A DNA stretch of 64,000 nucleotides, taken from Nepenthes gracilis. Its lineage: Eukaryota; Streptophyta; Magnoliopsida; Caryophyllales; Nepenthaceae. Positions 21,156 to 32,894 of the stretch are shown here, one piece after another. The position numbers were made by a program, and so were the translations under genes. Position 1 is the stretch's first letter; each line of letters opens with the position of its first letter. The notes under the pieces were generated by a model. It saw nothing but the letters and a program-made list of their open reading frames with translations, was not told where the DNA came from and searched no databases. Where the stretch lies: NCBI GenBank assembly GCA_033239525.1, contig BSYO01000033.1:3153501-3217500 (forward strand), read 5' to 3'.

Positions 21156-24100
21156 AATTAGAGTTCAATTATGTTACCATTAAGGATTTAATCAATAAAT
21201 AATTTAAAATATCAATCAAATCAAATCAAATCAAAATAATTCAAGAATGCATATAGGGTAGAGGGATTTTTTGCCTATTCATGAAAAGAAAAAATATATA
21301 TATATATATATGCATTCACAGTTTCACAAATACACATAACAGAAAGATCAGGTCTAACAAAATTACAATAATTATAAGTTAAGGCTACTGTTGATGTGAT
21401 GAGAATCATTCGTTAGTAGCTTCAGCTAAAAACTGATATGTTGATGTTGCTGTGTTGTGATCGTGCTGCTTGAAAGCTGATTCACTTATTTATTTTTGAT
21501 GCATATGCTGTGCTGTAGAAAATATGACACATTATTTGTCGATGCTATATTTGCTGATACATTATATTACATGATAAATCAATGCTACTGCCATGATGCA
21601 ATGAATAAATGCAGTTGATTTTACTGAACTGATGTTCTGCTCCAGTGGATGCATTGTTGTGTATATGCTGCTGTGCATTGTACAACTATTTAGATTGAAT
21701 ACGACGATATATTTAAACACATAACAACTGCTAAAGGAATTAGACTAAAAGTTAAACTTGCTTATATCGAAATAATAAAAGTCCATTCACAAGGTCCTCC
21801 AACTAAGGTCCCCTCTTTTTATCCTAAGGACCTAAATTGATTGACAAAAATATAAATGGTAAAAAGTAGAACAAACCATAAAAAAAAGAAAAACAAACAA
21901 ACAAATCTTCACCCTTAATTTTCTTGTTAAGCAATCTTGATCTTTGAGGTCACAATAAAAGACCTTATTAAGAGAATCATAACAAATCCCAAAAAGGGAA
22001 GTCAAAAGCCCAAAGAGCTTGAAGCTTGAGAACATTGGTTTAGCATTCTTATTTGGTAGTAAAAGCAAAACAATGTTAGGTTATGTCATAGTGGTTTATT
22101 GAACTACTCTTAACACGTGACACAATCAAAGAAAGAATCAATTAGAGGACTAATCTTAAACAAGTTTTTCAATTACAGAACAATGTTTCAATTATCGATT
22201 TAATAAACAAGTAAATAAAATTACAAAAATAAAAATAAAAATTCTTTGAATAGTATTTTTTAGTATTATTATAAGTCATTTAAATTCTTCGTCCTTCAAT
22301 TTCTTTCAATTTTGTTCACTTAGCAGAAAATTTATGATTTTCTAAGTTTTTTAAAAGCTCAATTTCAATGGAGATATTATTGACTCTAGAAGTGCATGTC
22401 TTTCATGTTGTTTGAAGGTCGTGTTTCATGTTTAATGAGATAAGGTTCTTGATGATCATTACATTGTCAAATATGCATATACAAGAAATATTTTAACAAA
22501 TAGATGAATGAAGACAAAACCAACATCATAATCACATGTAGGAAAAAGAAGTAAACAATTTGTTTTCACAACTTGCGACTGGTGGTTGAAAATAACAGAT
22601 GAACAATTGAGAATAGTTTTGCCATGAATGTCTCTGAATGTTAAAATTCTTTCTATCATAAACATCCATCTGTGTTGTGACTACCAGAGATATCTGGCAC
22701 TTGGGGCACACTTTTGTCTAAGGTCGATAAAATCAAAGCATTGAGAATCAGCAATAGAAATGGAAGATCTAACTTAAGATAGTAATGAACACACAAAAAA
22801 TGTGTATCCAATTGGATTATCAAGCATTGTATATGGTTGATCCACACTTGGTTGAGCCCTGCACTTTAACTGTAGACATCATTTTGAACTCTTCACCCCT
22901 AAATAAATCTGGGAAATTGATTTCAACTAGCAAAATAAAAAAATAATTATAATAATGAAGACAAACTTACAATCGCTTGCTATAGATAAGCATATCAGAC
23001 CAAAAGAATATAGAAGCCTGAGCATATAACAATGCTACGGATCTTGCAAAACATCTCTTTGCAAAGCATATAAGAATTCAAACTACTATTATAGCCAGTT
23101 TCCTTAATCTGTTGGTTCCCTTGCATAGATCTAAAGCATGAAGTGAGGCTGTTATTAAGATATTAGAAAACTACACTTAAAACAAAATGACAAAAGACCT
23201 TTCTCTACCGTGATTTCAAATGAATAGGTAATCCTTAAATTTTGATGCATTTTTTCTGTACTTACTGGTTGCTTGTAGATATACATAACTAGATATGGTT
23301 TAAACGTGTGGCCTAATCCATTTCTTTCTCTATATTATCAAGTTTAGAAACTTTAAGTGGACATTGTTCAATTGATGAACAGAGATAAAAACAAGTCCAT
23401 TAGACAGGTAAATTTGGAACAAGCCTAAGCTAATCCAACGAAAGTTAAACAGAAAAATAATAAATAAAATAAAATAAAATAAATTTTCAACGGTGAGTCT
23501 ATTTAAACAAAATTTAAGCAAGCAAAAAAATTAAAGAGAAAAAAATAAAATAAAAAATAGTAAGTGGTCAGAATAGAAAGCAAGTTGGCAAGTCTATTTA
23601 AGTATCAATCCAATGAAAATAAAAAAAAAAAGGTTATGATCAAACAAATCAAACGAAATAATATGAAACATAAATTGACTACTGAATATGAACAAGTATC
23701 ATTCTCAATGGCCAAGTACAGATTACATGAAATCATCAACATAAATTCTCAACGGCTAGAAACTAATATGGCTAAAAATTGACACTATACCTCAAACAGT
23801 AAATAAAGAACAACGGCTACTTTGATAGTGACATTGAACGGAAGAGGACGATACCTCGAACACTATAATTTAGTTACGATTTTTCGTCAACTATAAGATT
23901 GAAGAAAATGTTCAAAATAAGATAGTAGAAAAAATTAAAGAAAAACAGTTGAATGGAAGACGATGACAATGATGCTAAATAAGTGAAAAATATTTCAATG
24001 TAAAAATAAATCTTATTTTATAAATTGAGATTCAAAAAATTTTAACCAATAAATCGTTATATTTTAACAATAATCAGGTAGATTTACAATTATTTCAAGG

Positions 24101-24715
24101 AATGAAAGCGATTGCTTGCTTGATTTACGATGATGTACAGTGACGGCAACTCCAAACAGTGATGATGGACAACGACAGTACGAAATAACGGCCACGACAA
24201 CAATAGCTCTCTCTCTCAGGTGGCCGGAAATGACTACGAAGTAACAACAATGACTGAATGGTGACACTCAGCAAACTAAAGAAGAGAAAAGGAATAGAAA
24301 ATGTGACACTCAGCAAAATAAGGTAACTGAATGATGAGGGTTTAACCTGCCTCATATGCCTGCGACCGTTAAATGCCTTTTCATTAACAGTTGCATGACA
24401 CTTCTTTTTTTTTTTTTTTTTTTATAGATAAATCAATGTGTGTGCGTGGTTGAGGACGATTGAATAGAAGCTTCCAGGCTTCCATCCAATTAACTGTAAA
24501 TGTGAAATTAATTTAATTTAAACCGTTAAAATAACTAATATTCAATTGTTGTATTTATAATTTAAAATTTAAATTTTATTTACTAAATTTTTATAAGATT
24601 TAGATTTTTAAAATAAAGAATTAATAAATAATTTATAACTTTTTAAAAATATTTTTATTATTTAGTATTAATTATTTTATTTTTTATGAATTAGTATTTA
24701 TTTAATTTTAAACTT
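21156..24715. other. Interior of the CACTA element, no recognised protein
   Basis: AT-rich sequence with only short open frames and no transposase motif. Near 24110-24320 there is a GC-richer stretch with repeated 'gacaac/gacggc' triplets of the kind often seen near CACTA ends. Confidence 0.35.
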
Positions 24716-24833
24716 TTAGTGATAAAATTATATTTTTTCACTAAATTATAAATATTAATTATTAATAGTGACAAAAATATATTTATCATTAATTTTTTAT
24801 CACCAAAAATATATATATATTTTTGTAGTGTCA

Positions 24834-25720
24834 TATAAATTTGATTTAATATTATATTGGGACCTCAAAGAATCCAATTTGAGGTTTAGAATCTCTCGCC
24901 ATCCATCAATATTTCCTCCGTGTTATATTGATATACAATATGCATTTAACTTGCATTCGTAAAATATTAATTACAATAGATTATATATATAATATTTATT
25001 TATTTATTTATTTATGGCCATCATAATTGACCCATGTGAAATATGAGTCAGATTCTCAAATTTACAAATAAATGGAAAATAATACTTAAATGAATGAAAA
25101 ACAACAAATATACTATATAACATATATTATTTTGTAATATTATAATCTATTAAAAAATCATTATTGTTTAAAATAAAATAATTTAACTATTTTTTGTGAT
25201 ATAATAATATTTTAATATCGGACTGCCTTATCTTTTCTTGGGGTAGGACGCGTGAAGTTTCGACCAAAAATTATAGATGGCTTTCATCTTATTATAAAAT
25301 ATTCTCATTTTATTTTTAGAGAATAGACGTAGAGGAGCAATTTTTAATAAGATAATTTTTCTAGATTATTTAACATAAACATATTTACGTATTTTATTTA
25401 TATTTTATTTTTTTAATCTTTTTAATAAAATTTTGTCTATCATAAAAAAAAGAATTCAGAATAATATTTTCAAAAAATAAAATTAAAATATATTTTTTAT
25501 TATTTTTAAGATGTAATTTTTATGCTATATCCACTTAATAAATAAACTATCTTTAAGGTGAAATTTTTATTTTTTACTTTACCTTTGATAGATATCATTT
25601 TAAATTTTAAATTTGCAAAAATATAACTATAAAAATTTTATGAAACATTTATTAGAATTGCAATAGCAATAAAATCAGGCCATTGAATTCACTTAGGAGC
25701 TTAATAAATGAGTTCACCTT
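24834..25720. other. AT-rich spacer
   Basis: Very AT-rich, with no gene or named element seen. Confidence 0.5.
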
Positions 25721-25725
25721 AGTAG

Positions 25726-26481
25726 TGTTGGGGCAAAGAGGATCGGATGGACATGAAGGCACCAAACCTGTTGGGATAAATGGCCGATCGGATAGAATGG
25801 ACTTAAGCACACAGAATGGGAGAAAAAAGAAGAATATATAAATTTTACGTGAAAAATCCTTTACAAATGAAAGAAAAAAATACGAGATACTTAATCCACA
25901 AGTAAATCTTCATTATATAAGTTTCACGGCTACACAAATTCAAGACGAAGAAAATTGAGAATAAGAGCACAATACACTTACAGTATTTTCTCTTCACTCT
26001 CTTTTCACAGTTAAAAAAAAAAAAACTCACACACTCTCTCTCCTATATTGCATATAACATACAATATATATATACAAGCTATTGGAAGCAACAGCTAAGC
26101 CAACGTAGAAAATATACATACAGACAGCTGCTTGACGTACGTACAGCTCTGCACCGACTCTTCCTTGCAAAAAATATACCCTGTAAAAGCGGCTCTGTAG
26201 AGATTACACATGCTCAGTTAATCTTCTGAACTGTCATTCACGTGCGCTTTCTTCTATTGTGTCTTCAGACCTGTATGCACTCAACAACCTTGGTCGTTGT
26301 CGTTACCTTTTGCCATCACTGAGTCTTCGTGCTCCTTCGAAATCCTCGGACTCAAATATGCTTACAGAGTCATCGAAATTATATTGTACAGAATTTTCGG
26401 TTGTATAGGAATAAGTCATTGGACCATGACCTCTCAGAGTCTTCGGACCCATAATACCTCCATACGGGAGTGACCCTAATA
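25726..26481 (-). mobile_element. Solo LTR, TSD AGTAG, with a TA terminus
   Basis: It starts TGTTGGGGC and ends 'gggagtgaccctaata'. AGTAG lies immediately outside both ends (25721-25725 and 26482-26486). On the minus strand it begins TATTAGGGTCACTCCCG, clearly related to the TGTTGGG-GTCACTCCCGAG start of the Tork LTRs at 58916 and 39385, but with TA instead of TG. No internal coding is present. Confidence 0.85.
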
Positions 26482-26486
26482 AGTAG

Positions 26487-26905
26487 AAAGCAGTCAAATT
26501 TTTTAAAATTTTGTTATAACATTTAAGAAGGAGAAATTTTATTTTTTATTTTTTTTTTTTTAAATAGGTTGAATACTTAAGTTTTTTTGTCAAAATTTTT
26601 AAATTTTGTGATGGTTATGATAACGGCATTCTTATATTCTCTTCCAGCAGTCCAAAAATTAATAAGAAAAGAAGCCGCCAACTATTATTTTGTATTTTCT
26701 AAGAAATAAGACTTTCATCCCACTTTGTAGATTTTGTGGCGTGATGCAATCTTGACTCAATATTTTAAATGCCACAGAAGACAGATTTAGAGAGTATTTT
26801 CATATGTTATTTTAATTATAGTCATTTTATTATAGGGTTGAACATCAACTATTAAAAAAATATACTAACATAATTTTAATAAAGACTTACCATTTATATT
26901 AATGA
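26487..26905. other. AT-rich spacer
   Basis: No gene or element recognised. Confidence 0.4.
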
Positions 26906-26918
26906 TTTCTATGACTTC

Positions 26919-28132
26919 TTTTTTTTTTTTTTTTGGTAAGTAAGTATTTTGGATTAAAGAGAGAAAAAAAAATACAAAGTATATGTTTTATCTCCAAATA
27001 TTTTGACTTGATTTAAAACATAAAACGTTAGGGCATACCCCGAGCAAACGGTATATCAGAGAATACATAAAATACCTCTAGGAGGACAACATTCAACCGA
27101 AACGAGAAAATATGAAATTTTCCTTCATAAAAAATATGAAAATGGTTCGGCACTAGGAGCACCAAAATCAGAACCAGGCAAGGCAATTCCTTCATTCGAG
27201 GGAACCAGCAGCCATGTCCCAACCGAGTCCACTATCCCATAATCACCCACTACAACAGCAATGAACAGCAGGGCAACCAACAAGTGCAGCTCCACAGAAT
27301 AGCATAGAGTAGCATCTAATAAGGCGTTAGACTATTATCCCAACAATCTAACAGCAAAGATCAACAATCACTTGGCAACAGCAGCACAGCCCCAACACCA
27401 GCAATCCGTGCCAGCAGCTTCAAACGCCTCAAAATAAAGCAGGAGCAACAGCAAAGCAAATATAGCATCCTTGAACTTCATCAGCTCAGGAACGCAGAGA
27501 TATCTCTCCAGCCCTTGGCAGCCCAATTGAGGAAAACCGGATTGTTTTTGCCACCATAGCACAGACCCTCATGTGAAGGACAGTCACAACAAGTGATCCA
27601 GCAGCCACCTATCAAATGTTACCACAGATGGGGCATAACAACCTGCCAAGACTGACGGCATCACCATTCAACCGGACAGATGCTCATCAATACATCTCAG
27701 CATACAACTGCAGCAAAATCAGAAAATCCTCCAACACCAGCAAGGCCCGTGCCAGCTACTTTTGAACCAGCAGCAAGGTAACACACGGCACCTAAACAAC
27801 CGCAGCAAATCCCCATTTCAAATTTCTCAAAACTCCCATTTCAACACCAGGAAATGGCTGGAGCAAAACAGAGCATCCATGGGCATAGCAGGGCATAACA
27901 GGGCAACATTAGGTTCACCCAAACATCCTCTAGGATCACAACCCCAATCCAAATAACGCATCACAAAATTGAGAATCCTTTAGGAGCTCAAAATTTATTA
28001 TCAGTTTGATTACATTCCAATCAAACCCCTCTCATCAAAAGCCAAGGAGAAGTCCCTGGACAAGGAACATCTCAAACAGAAACCCACACCCGATCCAACA
28101 GCTGCAGGTTTTCATGTATGAGGAATCCGGGT
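26919..28132 (-). mobile_element. 5'-truncated LINE-type retroposon with a 13-bp TSD
   Basis: The 13-mer TTTCTATGACTTC occurs at 26906-26918 and again at 28133-28145. Directly inside the left copy is a poly-T run of about 17 bases, i.e. a poly(A) tail on the minus strand, so this is a product of target-primed reverse transcription. The 1.2-kb body is rich in CAG/CTG-like triplets ('agcagcaagg', 'caacagcaaag') and has no long open frame. It is most likely the 3' region of a truncated LINE. A processed copy of a non-coding RNA is possible. Confidence 0.75.
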
Positions 28133-28145
28133 TTTCTATGACTTC

Positions 28146-28610
28146 ATTAACTAAAAAATAAAAGTAAATATTATTAATTTTTTAATATTTTTAAGATGAA
28201 AAAGGAAAGGAAATAATTTTTGCTTGAGCTATGGATCTTTAATATTAAGGATTGAATTTGAATTATAAATTAAAATGTTAGAGCCAGAGTTTGAGTCAGA
28301 GTACTCCCGATTCAAACCCCACCAATTATTATCCCTAATTGAGAATAGGTTTCTTTTCATCTGCCCAAACTACAATGAGGCCAACAAGAATAAGCAACGA
28401 AACCTAAATGCAGAAAACGCAAGAACGAAGGGAGATCATGAGTGACCATGCACAGAACCCACTGTGATCATGAGTGACCATGCAGCTCCAGATTGGTTGC
28501 CTTGTCTTGGCTATGGAGGGTGACCCATTTGAGCCATAACCAATCAAGCACAGATTGCCAAATCCTCCATGACAGAGATTATGCAAGTGCAGAGGTTTTG
28601 CTGAAGGTCT
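28146..28610. other. Spacer with a 19-bp direct repeat
   Basis: The sequence 'gatcatgagtgaccatgca' occurs at 28434-28452 and 28466-28484 (32-bp spacing). No gene was recognised. Confidence 0.45.
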
Positions 28611-29334
28611 TGCTACTAGGAATCGGCAAGCAAGTCAATTGGATCGAGAGGAAAGAACAACGATGAAAATGACAAACAACAAATAAATAATAACCACACA
28701 ATAAAAAAAAAAAAGAGACACGCACGATTTTATGTGGAAACCGTCTTTTGAATAAAAGAAAAAAAATCACATAATGATTCATCTTCAAATCTCCACTATG
28801 AAAAATAGTTGCAAAAACTCCAATGAACAAAATACAAAATCTCGACTCCTTATATTGTTTAATAACCCGAGTAGTAGTGATGACAATAAGTATAAGATGA
28901 ATCTCCTTATCTTATTTTTCTTACTGACGGCGCTCATTGGTCTAGATACCGCAAATCACTCACTTGCTTACCTGCCCTAAATTTTTGCAGGTAATTTATT
29001 ACACTAACAATCGAGCACTAGGTCTCCAATTGTCATTTTCTACACTTTTGCCAGTTCCCGCACTTTTGGTAAATCATGGTCGACTTTCAACATCTTCAAT
29101 CCGGCCAGCCTTCAATATCTTTAGTCCAGCCGAGCCTCTGTTTCACCATCTGGTTGCCCTTCGACATTAACAGTCCGGCTAAACACCCTTTGACCGCTCG
29201 CCACAAGCGCTTCGAGCGTGCAAAAACAACAATACTCCACCTCAGTGTTATACTCCATGTGAGTGTTCAGCTAAATTTTTGATATGCGTATCAACCAGTT
29301 ATAGGTTAACATGGAAGTGACCCATATCCCAATA
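28611..29334 (-). repeat. 3' LTR of the Tork element at 28611
   Basis: It aligns with 36486-37224 along its length: 'gagaggaaagaa', 'aataataaccacac', 'acgctcattggtcta'-like, 'atcgagcacta' and 'acttttggtaaat' blocks. In element sense it begins TATTGGG. The left limit is approximate. Confidence 0.8.
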
Positions 29335-29344
29335 AACTTTTCCT

Positions 29345-32300
29345 TACGATCATGTGGGGACGATAACCGTCATTCCGGTAACACTGCGATAAATTTTAAG
29401 CTTTTCCTTTGATAGTACCTTAGTTATCATGTCCGACCTAGTCTGCTCAATCCCAACCTTACCAAGTGCCAATAACTCTGAGCCTATGACACCTTGTACC
29501 CAATAATATCGAATATTTATATGTTTCGATCTGGAGTGAAATGAGAAATTTTTACAGAGGTGGATTACACTTTGATTTTCACAAAGTAACACGTACCTCT
29601 CTTTCTTGAAGCCAAACTCCTAGACAAACTTCTTCAACCACAACATTTTCTTACTTACTTCTGTCACAATAATAAATTTCACTTTGGTGGTCGAGAGAAT
29701 AATGTATTTTTACAACTTCGATCGCCAAGAGACTACTCTTCCCTCAAATTTGACCAAGTATCCCATTGTAAACTTTATGGAGTTAACATCACCTGCCAAG
29801 TTGGTATCAGTAATGTCACTTGTTATCTCCAAAACACAAGCACAGTTTGAAGATTTCTTGCAGAAATCTCAGTGTCTACTTCACCACGGACTAATACTCC
29901 CTTTTGGGGTTAGACGGAAAACGACTAACTATGCCAACGGCATGAGCTATGTCCAATCTCGTGGACACCATACTATATATCATGTTACCTATGATTGAAG
30001 AGTAGGGTACGTTTCTCATACTTGCCTTTTCAACATCCGAGGAATGACATTGTCAGTTGCTTAATTTGAAATGGTTAGCCAACGGGATGCTCACCGGTTT
30101 GGACTTTTTCATATGGAAACGCTGAAGCAATGTTGCTCTCCTAAGACAGTAACAATTTCCTTATCTTACAATCATAAAATATACTAACATCCAAAATCTA
30201 CTTCACTGGCCCTAAATTTTTCATGGTAAAGGCTTTCCCAAGCTGCTGTTTTAACCCTTTAATTCGGGATGTGTCTTGACCGATAATTAGCATATCGTTC
30301 ACATAGAATAGGATAATAATAAAGTTATCTTTGAAAAATCTCTACACAATACCGCAATGGTTTGAAATAGCCTTTTGGTACCCTTGACCGACCATGATAA
30401 TTCGAACCTTTTATACCATTATTTCGGAACTTTTTCAACCCGTATAGACTTTTCCTTAAACGGCACACCAGCCTTTCCTTCCTCTCGACTTAGAATCCCT
30501 CTTGCTGCTATGTAAATTTCCTCCTCAAGGTTATTATGGAAAAATGCTGTCAGAACATCCAACTGTTCGACCTTCAAGTGAAGAACAACGGCCAATCCGA
30601 GCACCACCCAGATTGAATACATCTTCACAACCAGGGTGAAGATCTCATCAAAGTTGACGTCCTTCCGCTGGTTAAAGCTTTTCACCACCAGCCTTACCTT
30701 ATACTGTGGTTGTGGGTTGTTCTCATTAGCATTCAGGTGAAAGACCCACTTATTCTTTAGCACTCGCTTTCCCTTTGGAAACTCGGTCAGCTCGAAGGTG
30801 TAATTCTTATGCAGTGAACTCATATCATCCTACATTGCCACCATCCACTCCATTTTATACTCGTCCTCCATGGCTTCATTAAAGCCTTCTGGCTTTCCTC
30901 CATTTGTAAATACTACATACTCATTGGCGACAAATGAACAGATGGCCTTTGATCTCTTGAGGATCGTCAGAGTAGGATGGTCTCGACCTGCTTGGCAATA
31001 TTATGAGTGGTGCCATCCCCATCCTCATCGGGTATCGGAGTCTCTCGGTCTCCATCCTCTTCGGCAATACCTTGATGGCCAACCTTCTGAGGAGTCGACA
31101 CCGATCGGATGGACTTAGGGCTAGTCTCACAAACCCGGTTGCTATCTTTGTTAGAAGCATCCTTTGCTCCTTTGCCAATATTTTCGATTGTTTCATCCTC
31201 AACGAACACCACATCCATTGGCCTGGACAAACATTTTCTCAATCGGGTCATAGAGCCAATATCCCAAGTCATCTTCCCCATAACCGAGGAAGATACATTC
31301 CCTCGTCTTCAACTTAAGCTTGCTCCTTTTGTCCTTCTAGATGTGAATAAAGGCTTTACACCTGAATATTCGCAAGTGGTCATAGGACACCTTCCTACCA
31401 TACCAAACATTTTCTGAAATTTCACTATTTAACAGGTCACTCGGTGACAAGTTAATGACGTAAGCCATGAATTTCAAGGCCTTCCCCAAAAATAAATCGG
31501 GGAGCTTTGCCTCCAAGAGTACATAGCGAACTCTCTCTATCAACGTTCGGTTTATCCGCTCGACCACTCTATCCAATTGCGGTGTTTTTAATGAAATCTT
31601 TTAATACCGAATACCATGTAAGCGACAGTAAGGTCCAATGTACTTATCACCATTATTACTCCAGATATACTTCAATTTCTTTTCCATTTGCCTCTCCACC
31701 AAGTTATGAAAATATTCAAAGACATCGAGGGTTTGATCCTTCGACTTAAGCGGATATATCCATAACTTTCTTGAACAATTATTAATGAACATAATAAAAT
31801 ACAGTGCTCCTCGAGCGACTTCTCCTTAAATAGGCCGCATATATTTGTGTGAACCAACTCAAAATGTTCGGCCTTCCTGGTGGATGAGTCTCCATTAAAC
31901 AAGATTCGTCGTTGCTTCCCCGCTAGGTAACGAGGGTAAACCTTCAACTTAGCTTCTTTTATGCATCGGAGGAGGTCATTCTTCGATCAGAATATTCAGT
32001 ATCTTCTCGCTCATGTGACTCAACCGATAGTGCCATAAGTCCGAGGACTCCTCACTGTTCGTAAGATACACCTCTTTAGCAACGACAGATACTTACAACA
32101 CATACAAGGTGGAGACCTTCCTTCCATGGGCAACTACTAGAGATCTTCTAGTCAGTTTTCATACCCATTCACAGAAAGTGTTGCAGAATCCTTCATCGTC
32201 AAGCTTGCCTGCTGAAATTAAATTCATCCAAATATCGAGGGCGTATCGTACATCTCTTAGCAGCAACCGAGTTCCTTTATTGGTGATAATGGGCATGTCA

Positions 32301-32880
32301 CCTTTGCCGACAACTTGGGACGTCCCTTAATTGTGTATCCTTAATACTCTATAATCATCCGGAGTGTTAGATGTAAAACGTTCCCTCGCGACGTGGCGTG
32401 GAGTGATGCACCAGTGTCCACTACCCAATCGGACTTGTGCTCGGTTAGATTGACCACCTCGTCCTCTTCACACGTCAACCAGAGGTCACCATCGATAACA
32501 CCGAGACTCTCTCATCATCTCAAGCCTTATCGTGTTTATTCTCCTTGCCATTTGCGTTCTTACACTTTCACTTATAACAGTACTTTTTGATATGACCATT
32601 TTTTTTTCTGTAGTGGCATTCGAGGTTCGATACCTTGACCGAAATTTATTTCGGCTCTTTTCTTCGGACTTAGAACTGTACCCTTTACTCCTTCCCTGTG
32701 GCTCGGTGACCAACGGTTTGGAGTGCGAAGAAGAGGAGGACCCCCGTGACTGATATCTTATCTCCTCATTTAGCACGACTCCTTTTACGAGTTCTAGAGT
32801 CACTACACCATTCGGAGCAGCATTGACAATGATAATCCATATCACCTCCGAGGAGTCTGGTAGGGTTGTTAAGAGCTACA
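29345..32880 (-). pseudogene. Tork pol plus part of gag, many breaks
   Basis: Minus strand, from right to left. The gag C-terminal part is at 32880-32486, where the zinc knuckle has its second Cys replaced by Arg. Protease D-T-G-A-S near 32425 is intact. Integrase is at about 31950-31340. RT starts near 30820 (K-N-K-W-V-F-H-L and F-N-Q-R-K-D-V-N-F-D-E-I-F), with the catalytic box at 30294-30305 reading Y-V-N-D rather than Y-V-D-D. RNase H is at 29592-29350 (C-E-N-Q-S-V-I-H). Numerous stops and frameshifts split it. It cannot make active enzymes. Confidence 0.85.
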
Positions 32881-32894
32881 AGCCCAGTATCTAA

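Larger units (their letters stand above)
18850..24830. mobile_element. Probable non-autonomous CACTA (CMC) transposon, TSD TCA
   Basis: The right end reads 'tttttgtagtg' (24830), i.e. CACTACAAAAA inward on the minus strand, the classic CACTA terminus. The left end reads TACTATAATAATATTAAT, which matches that terminus at 13 of the first 18 positions. Both are flanked by the 3-bp duplication TCA (18847-18849 and 24831-24833). Both subterminal regions carry repeated TTTAGTGACA/GTCACTAAA motifs in both orientations. I found no transposase domain, so it would depend on a partner. LTR-like debris lies inside at about 19300-20900. The first base of the left end is T rather than C, so that limit is less certain than the right. 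Confidence 0.6.

Noticed and set aside
30870..31417. Several overlapping plus-strand open frames
   Set aside because: They are antisense shadows of the minus-strand Tork integrase-RT region.
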